Shown piece by piece: positions 38,712 through 48,748 of a DNA stretch of 64,000 nt (position 1 is the stretch's first letter; each line of letters begins with the position of its first letter). The stretch spans positions 52,980-116,979 of the forward strand of contig JADJOU010000017.1 of NCBI GenBank assembly GCA_016713645.1, in the 5' to 3' direction. This DNA comes from Bacteroidota bacterium (GTDB lineage: Bacteria; Bacteroidota; Bacteroidia; Chitinophagales; JADJOU01). The notes beneath the pieces are model-generated. The model was not told where the DNA came from. It worked only from the letters and a program-made list of their open reading frames with translations, and ran no database searches. The position numbers and the translations under genes are program-made.

Positions 38712-38719
38712 CAAATATA
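38712..38719 (-). promoter_or_regulatory. Promoter -7 element for dnaN
   Basis: Minus-strand TATATTTG matches TAnnTTTG, 36 nt upstream of the dnaN start codon. Confidence 0.45.
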
Positions 38720-38810
38720 GAAATAGAAAAGAAAGGAATGTTTAAATTTTTAACAAGCTAAATACCTGTAAAAATCGTGTCGTCAATTCAAGGAGGGATT
38801 GGACGTTCGA

Positions 38811-39158
38811 CTAGCCAAATGAGCTGCCGCAGCCACATGTGGTCTCAGCATTTGGATTTTTATAGATAAATCCCCGATTGTTGAGTCCAGATTCATAATC
38901 GACTGTCATGCCACCGATATATAACAAATGAGACCTGTCGGTAATCATTTTTACGCCTCCTGCAAGATAGGTGAGATCATTTTCCTTGGCCTCATCATAC
39001 TCGAGAATATAACTAAATCCAGCACAACCTCCGCCTTTTGCCCCCAATCTCAATGCCTTGGTGCCTTCTGGGTTTTCTATGGCGTCAATTCGCTCTAATT
39101 CTGCAATGGCTGTTTCGCTAAAATGAATGGGAGATAAATCAATACTAAGCTCTTGCAT
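38811..39158 (-). CDS. IscA/ErpA-type iron-sulfur carrier protein
   Basis: A 115-residue A-type Fe-S carrier. The three cluster-binding cysteines are present: GGCAGFSY near residue 47 and CGCGSSF at the C-terminus. Such proteins accept Fe-S clusters and pass them to apo-enzymes, for instance the Fe-S subunit ActB. No isc or suf genes are adjacent. The N-terminal 12 residues precede the usual family start but keep the frame and contain no better ATG. Confidence 0.92.
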   Translation of the reverse strand: MQELSIDLSPIHFSETAIAELERIDAIENPEGTKALRLGAKGGGCAGFSYILEYDEAKENDLTYLAGGVKMITDRSHLLYIGGMTVDYESGLNNRGFIYKNPNAETTCGCGSSFG

Positions 39159-39230
39159 ATAAATTTATTTAAAAATGCTCTAGGTTAAAAACAAAATTAT
39201 TTACTTTACGTTCAAATTTTACTCAAAATT

Positions 39231-39767
39231 ATGGATTACATCTCAATTTTACTTGAAATTATCAAATATACAACGCCTTCATTGATCTGCGCGGGAATAG
39301 TATATATTTTTTTGAGCAAACAGGCTAAATCGGAGCGGATGAAAATGCAATTCAATTTGTCCAAACAGAGTTCTAAAGAAATGATGCCCATTAAGCTTCA
39401 AGCCTTTGAGCGAATGACTTTGTTTCTAGAGCGCATCTCTCCCAATCAATTGATCATGCGCATTCGAGAACCAGAGATGGATGCGGTTGATTTGCATCGC
39501 TCGCTGATTTTTGCAATTCGCCAAGAATACGAGCACAATATTTCACAACAACTCTATATTTCCGATAGCACATGGCAAATGATCGTCTTGACCAAAGATC
39601 AACTGATCAACGATATCAATAGTGTTTATGCAGCATTGGGCAATGGTGGCTCAGGTATTGAATTTAGTCGCGCATACCTCAATTTTTATATTGAGCGGAA
39701 TGAGCCAACACCTAACAACAGGTGCTTGAATATTCTCAAGAATGAATTCAATGCGATATTTAGTTAG
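39231..39767 (+). CDS. Conserved Bacteroidota membrane-anchored protein, unknown function
   Basis: A 178-residue protein with one N-terminal transmembrane helix (residues ~14-30, TPSLICAGIVYIFLS), followed by a mostly helical soluble domain with LQAFERMTLFLERISPNQL and RQEYEHNISQQLYIS segments. I recall similar proteins as conserved hypotheticals in Bacteroidota (DUF7935-like) but cannot give a function. It converges with the 3-hydroxybutyryl-CoA dehydrogenase gene, with two bases between the stops. Confidence 0.75.
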   Translation: MDYISILLEIIKYTTPSLICAGIVYIFLSKQAKSERMKMQFNLSKQSSKEMMPIKLQAFERMTLFLERISPNQLIMRIREPEMDAVDLHRSLIFAIRQEYEHNISQQLYISDSTWQMIVLTKDQLINDINSVYAALGNGGSGIEFSRAYLNFYIERNEPTPNNRCLNILKNEFNAIFS

Positions 39768-39769
39768 GT

Positions 39770-40660
39770 TTATTTTTTGAGAAACCTACTGCTTACGACC
39801 AAATCTTTCGTTCCTCCTGCATAATTGTAGAATCCCTCCTTAGATTTTGCACCAAGGTAGCCCGCTGTGACCATATTTACAAGAAGCGGACATGGCGCGT
39901 ATTTAGGATTGCCAAATCCGTCGTGTAAGACTTTTAGAATAGATAGACAAACATCTAGACCGATGAAATCAGCTAATTGGAGCGGTCCCATCGGATGGGC
40001 CATACCCAATTTCATGACCGTATCAATTTCTTCAACACCTGCAACCCCTTCGTATAAGGTATAAATGGCTTCATTGATCATGGGCATTAAAATTCGATTG
40101 GCGACAAATCCAGGATAGTCATTGACTTCTACGGGGATTTTTCCGAGGGCCTTAGATAAATCCATGATGGTCTTGGTCACTTCATCAGTCGTGGAATAAC
40201 CGCGAATAATTTCCACCAATTTCATGATAGGCACCGGATTCATAAAATGCATCCCGATAACTTTATCAGCTCTCTTGGTCACAGAACCTATTTTTGTAAT
40301 GGAAATTGAAGAGGTGTTTGATGCGAGTATCACATTAGGTGCAGTGCATTCATCGAGCTCTTTAAATATTTTTAGCTTCAAATCAATATTCTCAGTCGCA
40401 GCTTCTACGACTAATTCAATACCTTGAACGCCCTCTTTGATGGTTGTAAATGGACGAATGTTCTTAAGTGTTTGAGTTTTGATTTCCTCTGTTATGGAGC
40501 CTTTTGTCAGCTGTCTATCGAGATTTTTGGTGATATTATCTATTCCTCTCTGCAGGGAGGTCTCAGAAACATCAATTAGATTCACCGAGTGTCCATTTTG
40601 CGCAAATACATGCGCAATGCCATTTCCCATTGTCCCAGCGCCTATTACTGCTACGTTCAT
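39770..40660 (-). CDS. 3-hydroxybutyryl-CoA dehydrogenase
   Basis: NAD(P)-dependent enzyme that interconverts acetoacetyl-CoA and 3-hydroxybutyryl-CoA. It starts at the ATG at 40660 (MNVAVIGAGTMGNGIAHVFA), which places the Rossmann GxGxxG at residues 7-12; 296 residues, normal size. Catalytic landmarks are SITKIG and GMHFMNPVPIMKLVEII, with dimer-domain NRILMPMINEAI. The frame extends 17 codons upstream through a hydrophobic, unconserved stretch that I exclude. Confidence 0.94.
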   Translation of the reverse strand: MNVAVIGAGTMGNGIAHVFAQNGHSVNLIDVSETSLQRGIDNITKNLDRQLTKGSITEEIKTQTLKNIRPFTTIKEGVQGIELVVEAATENIDLKLKIFKELDECTAPNVILASNTSSISITKIGSVTKRADKVIGMHFMNPVPIMKLVEIIRGYSTTDEVTKTIMDLSKALGKIPVEVNDYPGFVANRILMPMINEAIYTLYEGVAGVEEIDTVMKLGMAHPMGPLQLADFIGLDVCLSILKVLHDGFGNPKYAPCPLLVNMVTAGYLGAKSKEGFYNYAGGTKDLVVSSRFLKK

Positions 40661-40803
40661 TGTTTTATTATTTTGAAACAAAAAAACGCAAAAAACCCAA
40701 AATAGCGCCATTTATTTTTTGATTTTCCCTAGCAGCGCGCAATAGAGCTCTATGGACTTTAATTTGCCCTAGCTTATTCATGCTTTCATCTCACTTTTTT
40801 TAT

Positions 40804-40811
40804 TACATTTG
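40804..40811 (+). promoter_or_regulatory. Promoter -7 element for the PGI/PMI gene
   Basis: TACATTTG fits TAnnTTTG, 24 nt before the start codon; no clear -33 element. Confidence 0.4.
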
Positions 40812-40834
40812 CTTTTCATCATTGAAATAAAAGA

Positions 40835-41836
40835 ATGAAGGATTTAGTGTTGGGATTTGCAAATCAATTAACTGAAGCGATTGATATTGGGCAAAATGCA
40901 AAAATCACCAAAAAAAGTGGTATTAAGAATGTTATTATATCCGGTCTTGGGGGATCAGGAATTGGTGGTTTGCTCGTATTCGATTGGTTGAGAGATGAAT
41001 TGAAATTGCCATTTATGGTCAATAAATCGTATCACTTACCCAATTACGCCAATAAAAACACACTCGTGCTCATTTCTTCATACAGCGGAAATACGGAGGA
41101 GACAGTATCCGTTTTGAATGAGGCAATACAAAAAGGATGTATCATATTTGTAATTACTACTGGCGGAAAGTGCAAGGCAATTGCAGAACAAAATAACCTC
41201 GAACATATTATCATACCTGGAGGAAAATCACCAAGAGCTTGCATTGGCTATTCAATAGTGCAATTGCTCTTTATTTTGCAATATCAGAAATTGATTAGCA
41301 AAAAGTATTTAGCAAAATTGAAGGCGAGTATAAAGCTTTTAAACAAAGAAGAATCAAAAATTCAAAAAGAAGCGAAGTCAATCGCAGAGAGGATTTACAA
41401 CAAGATGCCGATTGTTTATTCCACGGATTCATATGAAGCAACTGCCATTCGCTGGCGTCAGCAAATCAATGAAAATGGAAAGCAATTGTGCTGGCATCAT
41501 GCCATTCCAGAAATGAACCACAATGAAATTGTCGGGTGGAGAGAGCATGACAATCACCTTGCAGTATTGTTTTTGCACAATGAAGAAGAGCATATCCGCA
41601 ATGAACATCGCATGGCCATCAATAAAAAGACGATTTCAAAATATACAGAGACAATCATCGATGTATACTCTAAAGGCAAGAGTATTATCGAGCGGTCTAT
41701 ATACTTAATCCATTTGGGAGATTGGATTTCATGCTTTTTAGCGGACCTTAGAAATGTAGATCCGATTGAAGTGCATGTAATCGACGAGTTAAAAAAAGAA
41801 TTGAGTTTGATGCCATATGATGCATCAGCTAAATAA
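40835..41836 (+). CDS. Bifunctional phosphoglucose/phosphomannose isomerase
   Basis: A 333-residue SIS-domain enzyme of the small PGI/PMI family. The N-terminal sugar-phosphate motif SGLGGSGIGGLL is at residues ~36-47 and SSYSGNTEETVS near residue 80; the family's ATAIRWRQQINENGKQ and NHNEIVGW stretches are in the second half. It would link fructose-6-phosphate with glucose-6-phosphate and mannose-6-phosphate. It is followed by rluD after 21 nt. Confidence 0.92.
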   Translation: MKDLVLGFANQLTEAIDIGQNAKITKKSGIKNVIISGLGGSGIGGLLVFDWLRDELKLPFMVNKSYHLPNYANKNTLVLISSYSGNTEETVSVLNEAIQKGCIIFVITTGGKCKAIAEQNNLEHIIIPGGKSPRACIGYSIVQLLFILQYQKLISKKYLAKLKASIKLLNKEESKIQKEAKSIAERIYNKMPIVYSTDSYEATAIRWRQQINENGKQLCWHHAIPEMNHNEIVGWREHDNHLAVLFLHNEEEHIRNEHRMAINKKTISKYTETIIDVYSKGKSIIERSIYLIHLGDWISCFLADLRNVDPIEVHVIDELKKELSLMPYDASAK

Positions 41837-41857
41837 ATGAACTAAACAGTAATTATT

Positions 41858-42940
41858 ATGGTGACTAAAGAGGAAGTGGAAGGTGAAATTACCAGTTCAG
41901 CAGAGATTGAAAATGAAGAGACGGAGAATTTTTATCACGACATAAAACTGCTCGTGGATAAAGGTCAAGAGCCGATTCGAATTGATAAATTCTTAGTCAA
42001 TAGAGTTGAGCGAATTAGCCGGACAAAATTCAGAATAGCTGCAGATGCAGGCTGCGTGACCGTCAATAATAATATAGTCAAAGCGAATTACAAAGTTCAG
42101 CCAGGAGATCAAATACATGTTTTGGTTGCAAGACCTTTTGATCATTTGGACCTCGCCCCAGAGAATATTCCATTGGATATCATGTTTGAAGACGAGGATT
42201 TGCTCATCTTGAACAAGAGCCCTAATATTGTCGTGCATCCAGGTGTAGGAAATTATTCTGGCACTTTGGTCAATGCCCTCTTATATCACTATAAAAATCT
42301 CCCGAGTTATGCCGACCAAGAATTGAAGCCTGGCATCGTGCATCGATTGGATAAAGAGACAAGTGGTGTGATGGTCATTGCTAAGAATGAATATGCGATG
42401 GCACATTTGGCAAAGCAATTTGAAATGCGCACGATGAAGAGAAAGTATGTCACCTTGGTTTGGGGGGATGTTGAAAAAGATGAAGGAAGAATTGAGGGAA
42501 ATATCGGTAGACATCCGCGCGAGCGGAAATGGATGACGGTTTTTCCTGATGGAGATGAAGGAAAACATGCTGCTACGAATTATAAAGTATTGGAGCGATT
42601 TGGCTATGTCACACTCGTGGAATGCAAATTGGAGACGGGTAGGACGCACCAGATACGTGTGCATATGAAATACCTCGGACATACCGTTTTCAATGATGAG
42701 CGTTATGGGGGCAATAAAATTTTGAAAGGAACCATTTTTAGTAAATACAAGCAATTTGTCCATAATTGTTTTGAACTCTGCCCAAGACAAGCATTGCATG
42801 CAAAGTCACTAGGTATTGTGCATCCTCGAACTGGCGAAGAATTGTATTTCGAAAAAGAATTGCCGGATGATATGGCTGCTCTAGTTGATAAATGGAGAGC
42901 TTATATGAGTGAGCGAATGAATCGCGAGGAGGAGGATTAA
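41858..42940 (+). CDS. rluD: Pseudouridine synthase, RluD-like
   Basis: Large-subunit rRNA pseudouridine synthase. An acidic N-terminal stretch (residues 1-30) precedes the S4 RNA-binding domain (IRIDKFLVNRVERISRTKF, ~40-90), then the catalytic domain with HRLDKETSGVMV near residue 163, where Asp is the nucleophile, and TGRTHQIRVH. The 360-residue length and S4 domain fit RluD, which modifies helix 69 of 23S rRNA; related RluC is an alternative. Confidence 0.92.
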   Translation: MVTKEEVEGEITSSAEIENEETENFYHDIKLLVDKGQEPIRIDKFLVNRVERISRTKFRIAADAGCVTVNNNIVKANYKVQPGDQIHVLVARPFDHLDLAPENIPLDIMFEDEDLLILNKSPNIVVHPGVGNYSGTLVNALLYHYKNLPSYADQELKPGIVHRLDKETSGVMVIAKNEYAMAHLAKQFEMRTMKRKYVTLVWGDVEKDEGRIEGNIGRHPRERKWMTVFPDGDEGKHAATNYKVLERFGYVTLVECKLETGRTHQIRVHMKYLGHTVFNDERYGGNKILKGTIFSKYKQFVHNCFELCPRQALHAKSLGIVHPRTGEELYFEKELPDDMAALVDKWRAYMSERMNREEED

Positions 42941-42957
42941 ATATCAAATCTATTGTA

Positions 42958-43491
42958 ATGAGACAGTTTCTCTTTATTCGTTTCTTCTTTTTGTCATTGA
43001 TCTGTTCATTTAATTTATTCGGACAACACATGAGTTTCCCTACTCCCACAGGAAATCCCAAACAATTATTCTATCTTCAGCGCACGACCAATACCAATAC
43101 GATTGTATGCGAATTGAATTTTAAGGATAGCACTTTTGATAAGAAGGATCCCGTGCGCGTATTTTGGATACGATATGAGGAAAAAGGACAAGAGCAAGAA
43201 TTGGATTTCTTTCAAAAAAAATTTGCATATGGAATTAAAGTAAAGCCAATTGATGAAAATAGCTATGAAATGCATTTTGTCTCATTCAAAAAAATGAAAA
43301 TGTATTTGATGAAAGCAGAAGATGAACAATTCAGAGTGTTTATCGACGTCAATCAAAAGCGATTAATCCTGCATTCCATTTATATAGACCTTATCGAGAC
43401 CAAGAAAGTGAAACCCAATATCCAATTTTTAGAAATCACAGGTACTGATTTGGTGACAAAGAAGGTAATTAAAGAGCGATTGAATTTATAG
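42958..43491 (+). CDS. DUF4833 exported protein, first copy
   Basis: A 177-residue protein with signal peptide (residues 1-22, cleaved near FGQ) and a compact domain of the DUF4833 type, including NPKQLFYLQRTTNTNTIVCEL, VFWIRYEEKG and ILHSIYIDLIE. The function of DUF4833 is unknown. It begins 18 nt after rluD. A second gene 0.7 kb downstream encodes a close relative, with a response regulator between them. Confidence 0.85.
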   Translation: MRQFLFIRFFFLSLICSFNLFGQHMSFPTPTGNPKQLFYLQRTTNTNTIVCELNFKDSTFDKKDPVRVFWIRYEEKGQEQELDFFQKKFAYGIKVKPIDENSYEMHFVSFKKMKMYLMKAEDEQFRVFIDVNQKRLILHSIYIDLIETKKVKPNIQFLEITGTDLVTKKVIKERLNL

Positions 43492-43583
43492 ACTTTTATC
43501 AATTTCTTGAGTATTAAAGTTTGAGAAGCAATTAAAGTAAAACCGATATAAAAAGCGTAGGTTTGTTGCCAATATTTTTAGAA

Positions 43584-44009
43584 ATGAACAAAACGGGGCC
43601 CATAGTTTTTATTGAAGATGATATCGATGACCAAGCGCTATTAATAGAGGTTTTTGAAGAAATCGATATCAAGAATGAATTGGTGTTTTTTAAAGATGGT
43701 GAAGAAGCACTTCAATATTTAATTAAAACAGAAATTAAACCATTTATTATTTTCTCAGATATTAATTTGCCGAAACTGAATGGAATGGAATTGAGAGCCA
43801 AAGTGCACGAAAATGAAGATTTGAGGTTAAAATCAATCCCGTATTTATTCTTTTCTACTTCCGCTGAACAGCGCTATATAATAGATGCCTATTCTAAATC
43901 TATCCAAGGTTTTTTTGTCAAACCGCGCACCTATAGCGACCTTAAGAATACAATTCAAGCTATTATCTCGTATTGGTTGAAATGTGAATCCCCCAATTAT
44001 GTTAAATAA
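43584..44009 (+). CDS. Single-domain response regulator
   Basis: About 141 residues, a stand-alone receiver domain with no output domain. The acidic pocket is IEDDIDD near residue 9, the phospho-acceptor Asp lies in IIFSDINLPKLNG (near residue 61), and FFSTSAE plus FFVKPRT give the Thr/Ser and Lys of the switch. The rcp1-like form with the long FKDGEEAL helix fits proteins that relay from hybrid kinases or phytochromes. No histidine kinase gene is nearby. I start at ATG 43584, not 43563. Confidence 0.88.
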   Translation: MNKTGPIVFIEDDIDDQALLIEVFEEIDIKNELVFFKDGEEALQYLIKTEIKPFIIFSDINLPKLNGMELRAKVHENEDLRLKSIPYLFFSTSAEQRYIIDAYSKSIQGFFVKPRTYSDLKNTIQAIISYWLKCESPNYVK

Positions 44010-44109
44010 TAACACGATTTAACGTTAATTCGCTGATTTCAAGTTTTTTGTCCTATATTGTTATTCCTATCTAAGGGCGATTTTGCTTTTAAATACTAAA
44101 TTTAAGCAA

Positions 44110-44633
44110 GTGGCCTCCTTCTTCAAGTTTCTAATAGCAATTCTTTTACAACAAATATTTACGGTCAAGAGATTCAATTTCCCATTCCATCAGGTAATCC
44201 AAAACAATTGTTTTATTTGCAGCGCACAACCAATAAAAACACCATTGTTTGTGAATTGAATTATCGCGATAGTGTTTTTAATAAGAAAAATCCAATTCAT
44301 GTTTATTGGATTAGGTATGAAGAGCGCGGTCAGTTGGAAGAATTGGGCTATTTTCAGAAGAAATTTGCTTACGGTATTAAAGTGAAATCCGTGAAAGAGA
44401 ATAAATACGAAATGCACTTTGTATCCCTTAAGAAAGTGAAGATGGATTTGATTAAAATGGAGGATAATCAGTATCGAGTTTTTATAAATGTAAATAGTAA
44501 GCGAATGATTTTACATTCCATATATATTGACCTTGTGGAGACAAAAAAACTCAAGCCTGATATTAAATTTTTAGAACTAACGGGCATAGATACGTCAACG
44601 AATTTGAGGATAAAAGAACGACTCAAATTTTAA
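44110..44633 (+). CDS. DUF4833 exported protein, second copy (5' part frameshifted)
   Basis: Paralogue of the gene at 42958; by eye about two thirds of residues are identical over the domain, starting at NPKQLFYLQRTTNKNTIVCEL. The clean frame begins only at 44208, inside the domain. Upstream in another frame is SFFKFLIAILLQQIF, a signal-peptide-like stretch; one added T in the run 44158-44160 joins it to YGQEIQFPIPSGNPKQ. The start codon is uncertain: GTG 44110 or TTG 44083 are possible. A long perfect-palindrome terminator follows. Confidence 0.8.
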
Positions 44634-44654
44634 TCTTTGGTTGGTTTAATGCAT

Positions 44655-44688
44655 AAAAAAGCCCATTGAATATTCAATGGGCTTTTTT
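44655..44688. terminator. Bidirectional terminator, perfect 34-bp palindrome
   Basis: A perfect palindrome with AAAAAAGCCCATTGAAT in each arm lies between the convergent DUF4833 and LamG/T9SS genes. The A and T tracts make it work on both strands. Confidence 0.95.
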
Positions 44689-44704
44689 ATTGACTAAAAT
44701 TATA

Positions 44705-45690
44705 TTATTCAGAAATCATGACTTTGTTGATATAAATTCCATTTGTTGCTGTTTGCACATGCACAATATACAAACCATTGCTGAATTCGTTGGATTGAAC
44801 AGTATAAGCTCTATTTGATGGATTAATTAATCCTTGGTAAATAAGCGTTCCAGCGATATTATAGATATGAATCTCATTGTTTGAAGTCAAATCCACATTT
44901 TCTGGGATGTTGATTTGGATAGCTTTGTTAAAAGTCGTCGCAAAAATTCCCATATCCAATAATTCTTTTTCAAAAATTCCGCTTGTAGCGCATTGACCGC
45001 TTGAACTCACCCATAGGTTCGTCCCATTTGATATAGTCCCGTGATTGACATTTGAAGTAGAATCAATGATGGCAGTTCCTGTACCCTCCTCGAATTTATA
45101 ATATGCGCGCAAATTGGATTCATTTACTGAAATGGCAATGCAGCGCTGCGTATTAATATCTGTTGATGCTTTTACTTTATTCCAAACCCTCACTTCATCA
45201 ATTCTCCCTTCAAAAAATTGACTATTTCCACGAGAGCCAATTGTATAGGATCCAGTGGATGTGAATGTATTTGAATAAGTAATGCTAGTATCAGCTTTAC
45301 CGTCAATATAGAAAGTGGCAATTGTGCCATTATGTGTAACCGCAATGTGATGCCAATTCGTATCTGCGATTGTCGATTTTGAGGCGCATTCAGATACCCC
45401 TACTTTGGAGAGTTTTACTTTGTTGCTTTCAATAAATACCCCCCAGCCATTGTTGGCAACTGACATCATCAGTCTGTCTTTACCGCTCTGTGAAACAGCT
45501 GTTCCTCTTTACCCAACATTCAAAATGTGAAGTTAGATGTTTCTAAATAGTTCGCCGTATTGGGCACCGTGAGATAATGGCTCGTCCCATTCATTTGAAG
45601 TGCCTTACCAAAATTTTGTGCAATTAGATTTACTTGAAATAGCAGTGCAGCGGCTAATAGCAAATTTGTTTTTTTGAAAAATGTTCGCAT
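44705..45690 (-). CDS. LamG-domain protein secreted by type IX secretion (frameshifted)
   Basis: Secreted protein of about 328 residues. The start is MRTFFKKTNLLLAAALLFQVN (45690), a signal peptide; then a LamG/concanavalin-like domain (NWHHIAVTHNG, IDEVRVWNKVKASTDI) and a C-terminal type IX sorting domain of the Por type (NEIHIYNIAGTLIYQ ... VMISE). Two run errors break the frame near 45520 and 45501: TTTT for TTT, and one G too few; corrected, the join reads NFTFECWVKRGTAVSQSGKDRLMM. It supports T9SS in this organism. Ligand unknown. Confidence 0.85.
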
Positions 45691-45907
45691 AATTTTTGAT
45701 TTAAATGTTGTGAAAAAGAGGTTTTAACAAAAGAGATTATACAAGCAAGGGTTCAGGTTGATTATAATTTAAATCCTTTTATATCTACCTTATATATGTT
45801 TTGTCTAACAATAATACAAATAATTTAAATAACAAATAAAATATTTGTGCATTTGAAATAGTTGGTCTATCCCAACATCATTCAACCAACAACTGCCAAC
45901 AAAGAGA

Positions 45908-47807
45908 TTAAATAAACTCCCAAGCACTTTTGTAGCCTTCGTGCTCATGGCAATAATCAATAAAGCCCTTATAGAATGCATCATCGCCGAGCGTTGCGCT
46001 ATCGCCGATAACGACCAGCATTTTCTTTGCCCTAGTCATCGCCACATTCATCCTGCGATAATCTTTTAAAAAGCCAATCTCACTTTCTGTATTGCTCCTC
46101 ACCAAACTGATATAGATGATATCCCTTTCTTGTCCTTGAAAGGCATCAATGGTTTGAATATGTATCTGAGGATAAGTCACGGTGAGTTGCAAATCATTGA
46201 CATCGTTTTCTCGCATAAATTTCACTTGTCCGCGATAAGGTGAGATTATGCCAACATTGCTTGTACTGGTGTCTTCGCCCATTTCAAGCATTGTCTTCTC
46301 TAGATGTTTAAACAAGATCATATACTCTTCAGTATTTCATACACTATCGCTATTCTCTGCGCGCACTTCCTCATAGCCGCATCCCGCGGTATCGATAAAG
46401 AGCAGGGAAGAAAGTAAAGGATTGGTAAAGTAATTCCAACGAACGCTTTCATGCGCCTTGAGTTGGTTTTGATAGAAATAGGCATTGCTATAACCCATCA
46501 ATTTTTCATTCATGCGATATTGAGTATCTAATAGATAAACGCTAGAAACACAATCTAGGCAACGCTCCATCAATGTTCTAGATAACCCCATCTTAATCGC
46601 CTCATTGGATTTTACGGTTGGCGGCAATTGAAACGGATCACCAGACAGCACGACTTTTTCAGATTTTAATATGGGTATCCAAGTCGCAGGTTCCAATGCT
46701 TGCGCTGCTTCATCGATAAAGCAAGTTTTGAATTTCTTGCCTTTTAAATAGTTCGTTTCACAACCAACGAGTGTTGTGCAGATGACTTGAGCGTCAGCAA
46801 TGATTTTATCTAAAAGAAAATCTTCTATCATGCGCGCTTGTTTCATGATTTCTTTCGATTCAGAGACAAGCAGCCTGCGCTGTTCGCGCTCAGATGGACC
46901 AAAACTGCGCTTGTATTTATTGGCCATTCGCTTGTACTCGGCGGATTCTTTTTTCAATCGCTTGATTTCAGTAGCTTCTTTTGAATTGGCGACTAAATAA
47001 TCAATCGTATGATGCATTACAGCCTCATCTATTCTCGATACATTGCCCAATCTAAGGACATTGATTCCTCTTATTGCAAGTTTCTCAACCAATAAATCCA
47101 CTGCTGTATTGCTCGGCGCTGTTACCAAAACTTGTTTTTCCAATATCACCGTTTGTATGATGGCTTCGATCAAGGTAGTTGTCTTTCCTGTACCCGGAGG
47201 TCCATGCACAATTGCGATTTCCTGATTGTCGACGATGCCTTGAACAGCAGCAATTTGAGAGGCATTTAAATTTTTGTTTGTGATTACAATCGGAATTGTA
47301 TTTGCTGTGCATGCTCGCTTACCGCCGATAATCTCAATCAATTGCTCAATTCGCTTTTCTTGAGATTGTAAGACAGATTTTAGCGATTTTTCCATCTCCT
47401 GATATGACTTCTCATCAAATTCAATTTGCACCTACCTTGCCCATATCATACCAATCTGGCAATTCGTCTGTATTGAGCACAATTTTCATCTGATTTTCAA
47501 AGGCATAATGAACCGTTCCGTTGACGGTCGTCTCACCTGAAGCATTGGATGCATTGCTAAAGAATTTGATGATAGCACCCGCTTTGAATGCGTGATTGAC
47601 GAGTTTATTTCTATCAATCTCAATTGTGATATAGGGATATTCTCCGACGGTATAGCCTGTTTCCTTGATCAGCAAGGGATACCAGCACATACCATTTTGA
47701 ACTTTGTCGTGCAGTGACAATTTATCATTCAAAGCATTGAAAGATTCTCTATCGTGCTTTTTCTCGATGGCGAGCGCTTGGCTGAGGTTTTGGATATATG
47801 AATTCAA
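45908..47807 (-). CDS. Upf1/IGHMBP2-like superfamily 1 helicase (frameshift and in-frame stop)
   Basis: SF1B helicase of about 632 residues, related to Upf1/IGHMBP2, unwinding RNA or DNA with ATP. Motif I is GPPGTGKTTTLIEA, motif II FIDEAAQALEP, motif III SGDPFQLPPTV, then YRMNEKLMGYSN; the third part has ISPYRGQV, IQTIDAFQGQERDIIYIS and RRMNVAMTRAKK. The N-terminal piece (47421-47807) is out of frame by one base near 47430, and a TGA at 46337-46339 interrupts the second join in the same frame, where Ser (TCA) would fit the family. The start overlaps the upstream gene's stop (ATGA). Confidence 0.88.
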
Positions 47808-48627
47808 ATCAGATGGAGTATATGTATAATTAAATAGTAGAGTCCGAGAAGTCCAAGAAATCCGTCAATCACCAATAAATGCCATAGCGCATTTTTTATA
47901 TTCCGACTGATAAAGAGAACCATGCCGTGAAACAGAAAAAATGGAATAAGCGTTAAAGCAGATCTATCTTGCATGGTGAAAAGCATAAGGATAATGACTG
48001 CGGTATTGATTAAAACAAGCATGCCAATTTTTGGACACCCAGATTTTGTAAAGGGAATTTTCGTCTATATGATCAACATCTTTTGCGTCATATACGATGC
48101 TTAAATTAAATACAAAAAGGAAAAGAATTGCGCTGAATAGAAAATAAAAAGCGATTTGATTTTCTCCTTGAATCCTATCGGCATTGAGCAGGAATGGCAA
48201 TAAAACCCAAATAAGGGAAATAATACTGGGTTTGAGATAGGCATTTCTGCGAAAAAAGGAGTCGGGAAGTAGGTATAGACCCGCAAGTATATATAAAGGC
48301 AAAGGATAAAGAAAGAGGTTTAAATATGAAGGAAATAGCCAAACAATGAAAAAAAGAGCAAAAAACATGGCAATGACCAGTTCTGTCATATTGCGCGCTG
48401 TCCACAATTGATTCTCATTCATCTCGTGATTTGCCTTTCTTTCCGATAATACCCAAGAAAGCGCAAAGGTTGTAGAATACAAAGATCATCCCTCCAAAAT
48501 ATAAGGGCGAAATTGCTTGAATTTCAAAAAAACGCATTAAAAACCAATAAAAGGCACCTCCAGAAATTGCCAAATGAATATGGCTGAATAAGTAGGATTT
48601 GAAAATTTTATGAAAGAGTTCGCTCAC
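47804..48627 (-). CDS. UbiA-like integral membrane protein (frameshifted)
   Basis: Three overlapping short frames (48415-48627, 47964-48482, 47804-48022) together form a membrane protein of about 275 residues with eight hydrophobic segments. A frame change near 48050 turns LYKIWVSKNWHAC into LYKIGCPKIGMLVLINTAVIILM and continues the next helix. The segment YDAKDVDHID resembles the second Asp-rich motif of UbiA-type prenyltransferases, and similar proteins in Bacteroidota are annotated that way; no first Asp motif is clear. The 48415-48450 break has no long base run, so two coupled genes are possible. Confidence 0.55.
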
Positions 48628-48698
48628 GCTCCAAAACTAATACAAATCTCAATTTTTGCGCACAAATCGGTCGTAAATAGCAGAAAATGGTCTTTTTC

Positions 48699-48729
48699 TT
48701 TGGTGAATTAACCAAAAAATCTATATTTG
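48699..48729 (+). promoter_or_regulatory. Promoter for efp
   Basis: TTTG (48699-48702) and TATATTTG (48722-48729) with a 19-base spacer form a full Bacteroidota promoter; the efp start is 19 nt downstream. A minus-strand TAGTTTTG at 48632-48639 serves the divergent gene. Confidence 0.75.
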
Positions 48730-48748
48730 CCTTTAATAAAAACTAAAA

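Noticed and set aside
42281..42799. 172-codon open frame on the minus strand inside rluD
   Set aside because: Antisense shadow of a conserved gene; the translation is rich in His, Phe and Cys and shows no family motif.
36843..46339. Reassigned stop codons (TAG/TGA read as sense)
   Set aside because: TAA, TAG and TGA all end other intact genes here; only three isolated in-frame stops were seen.
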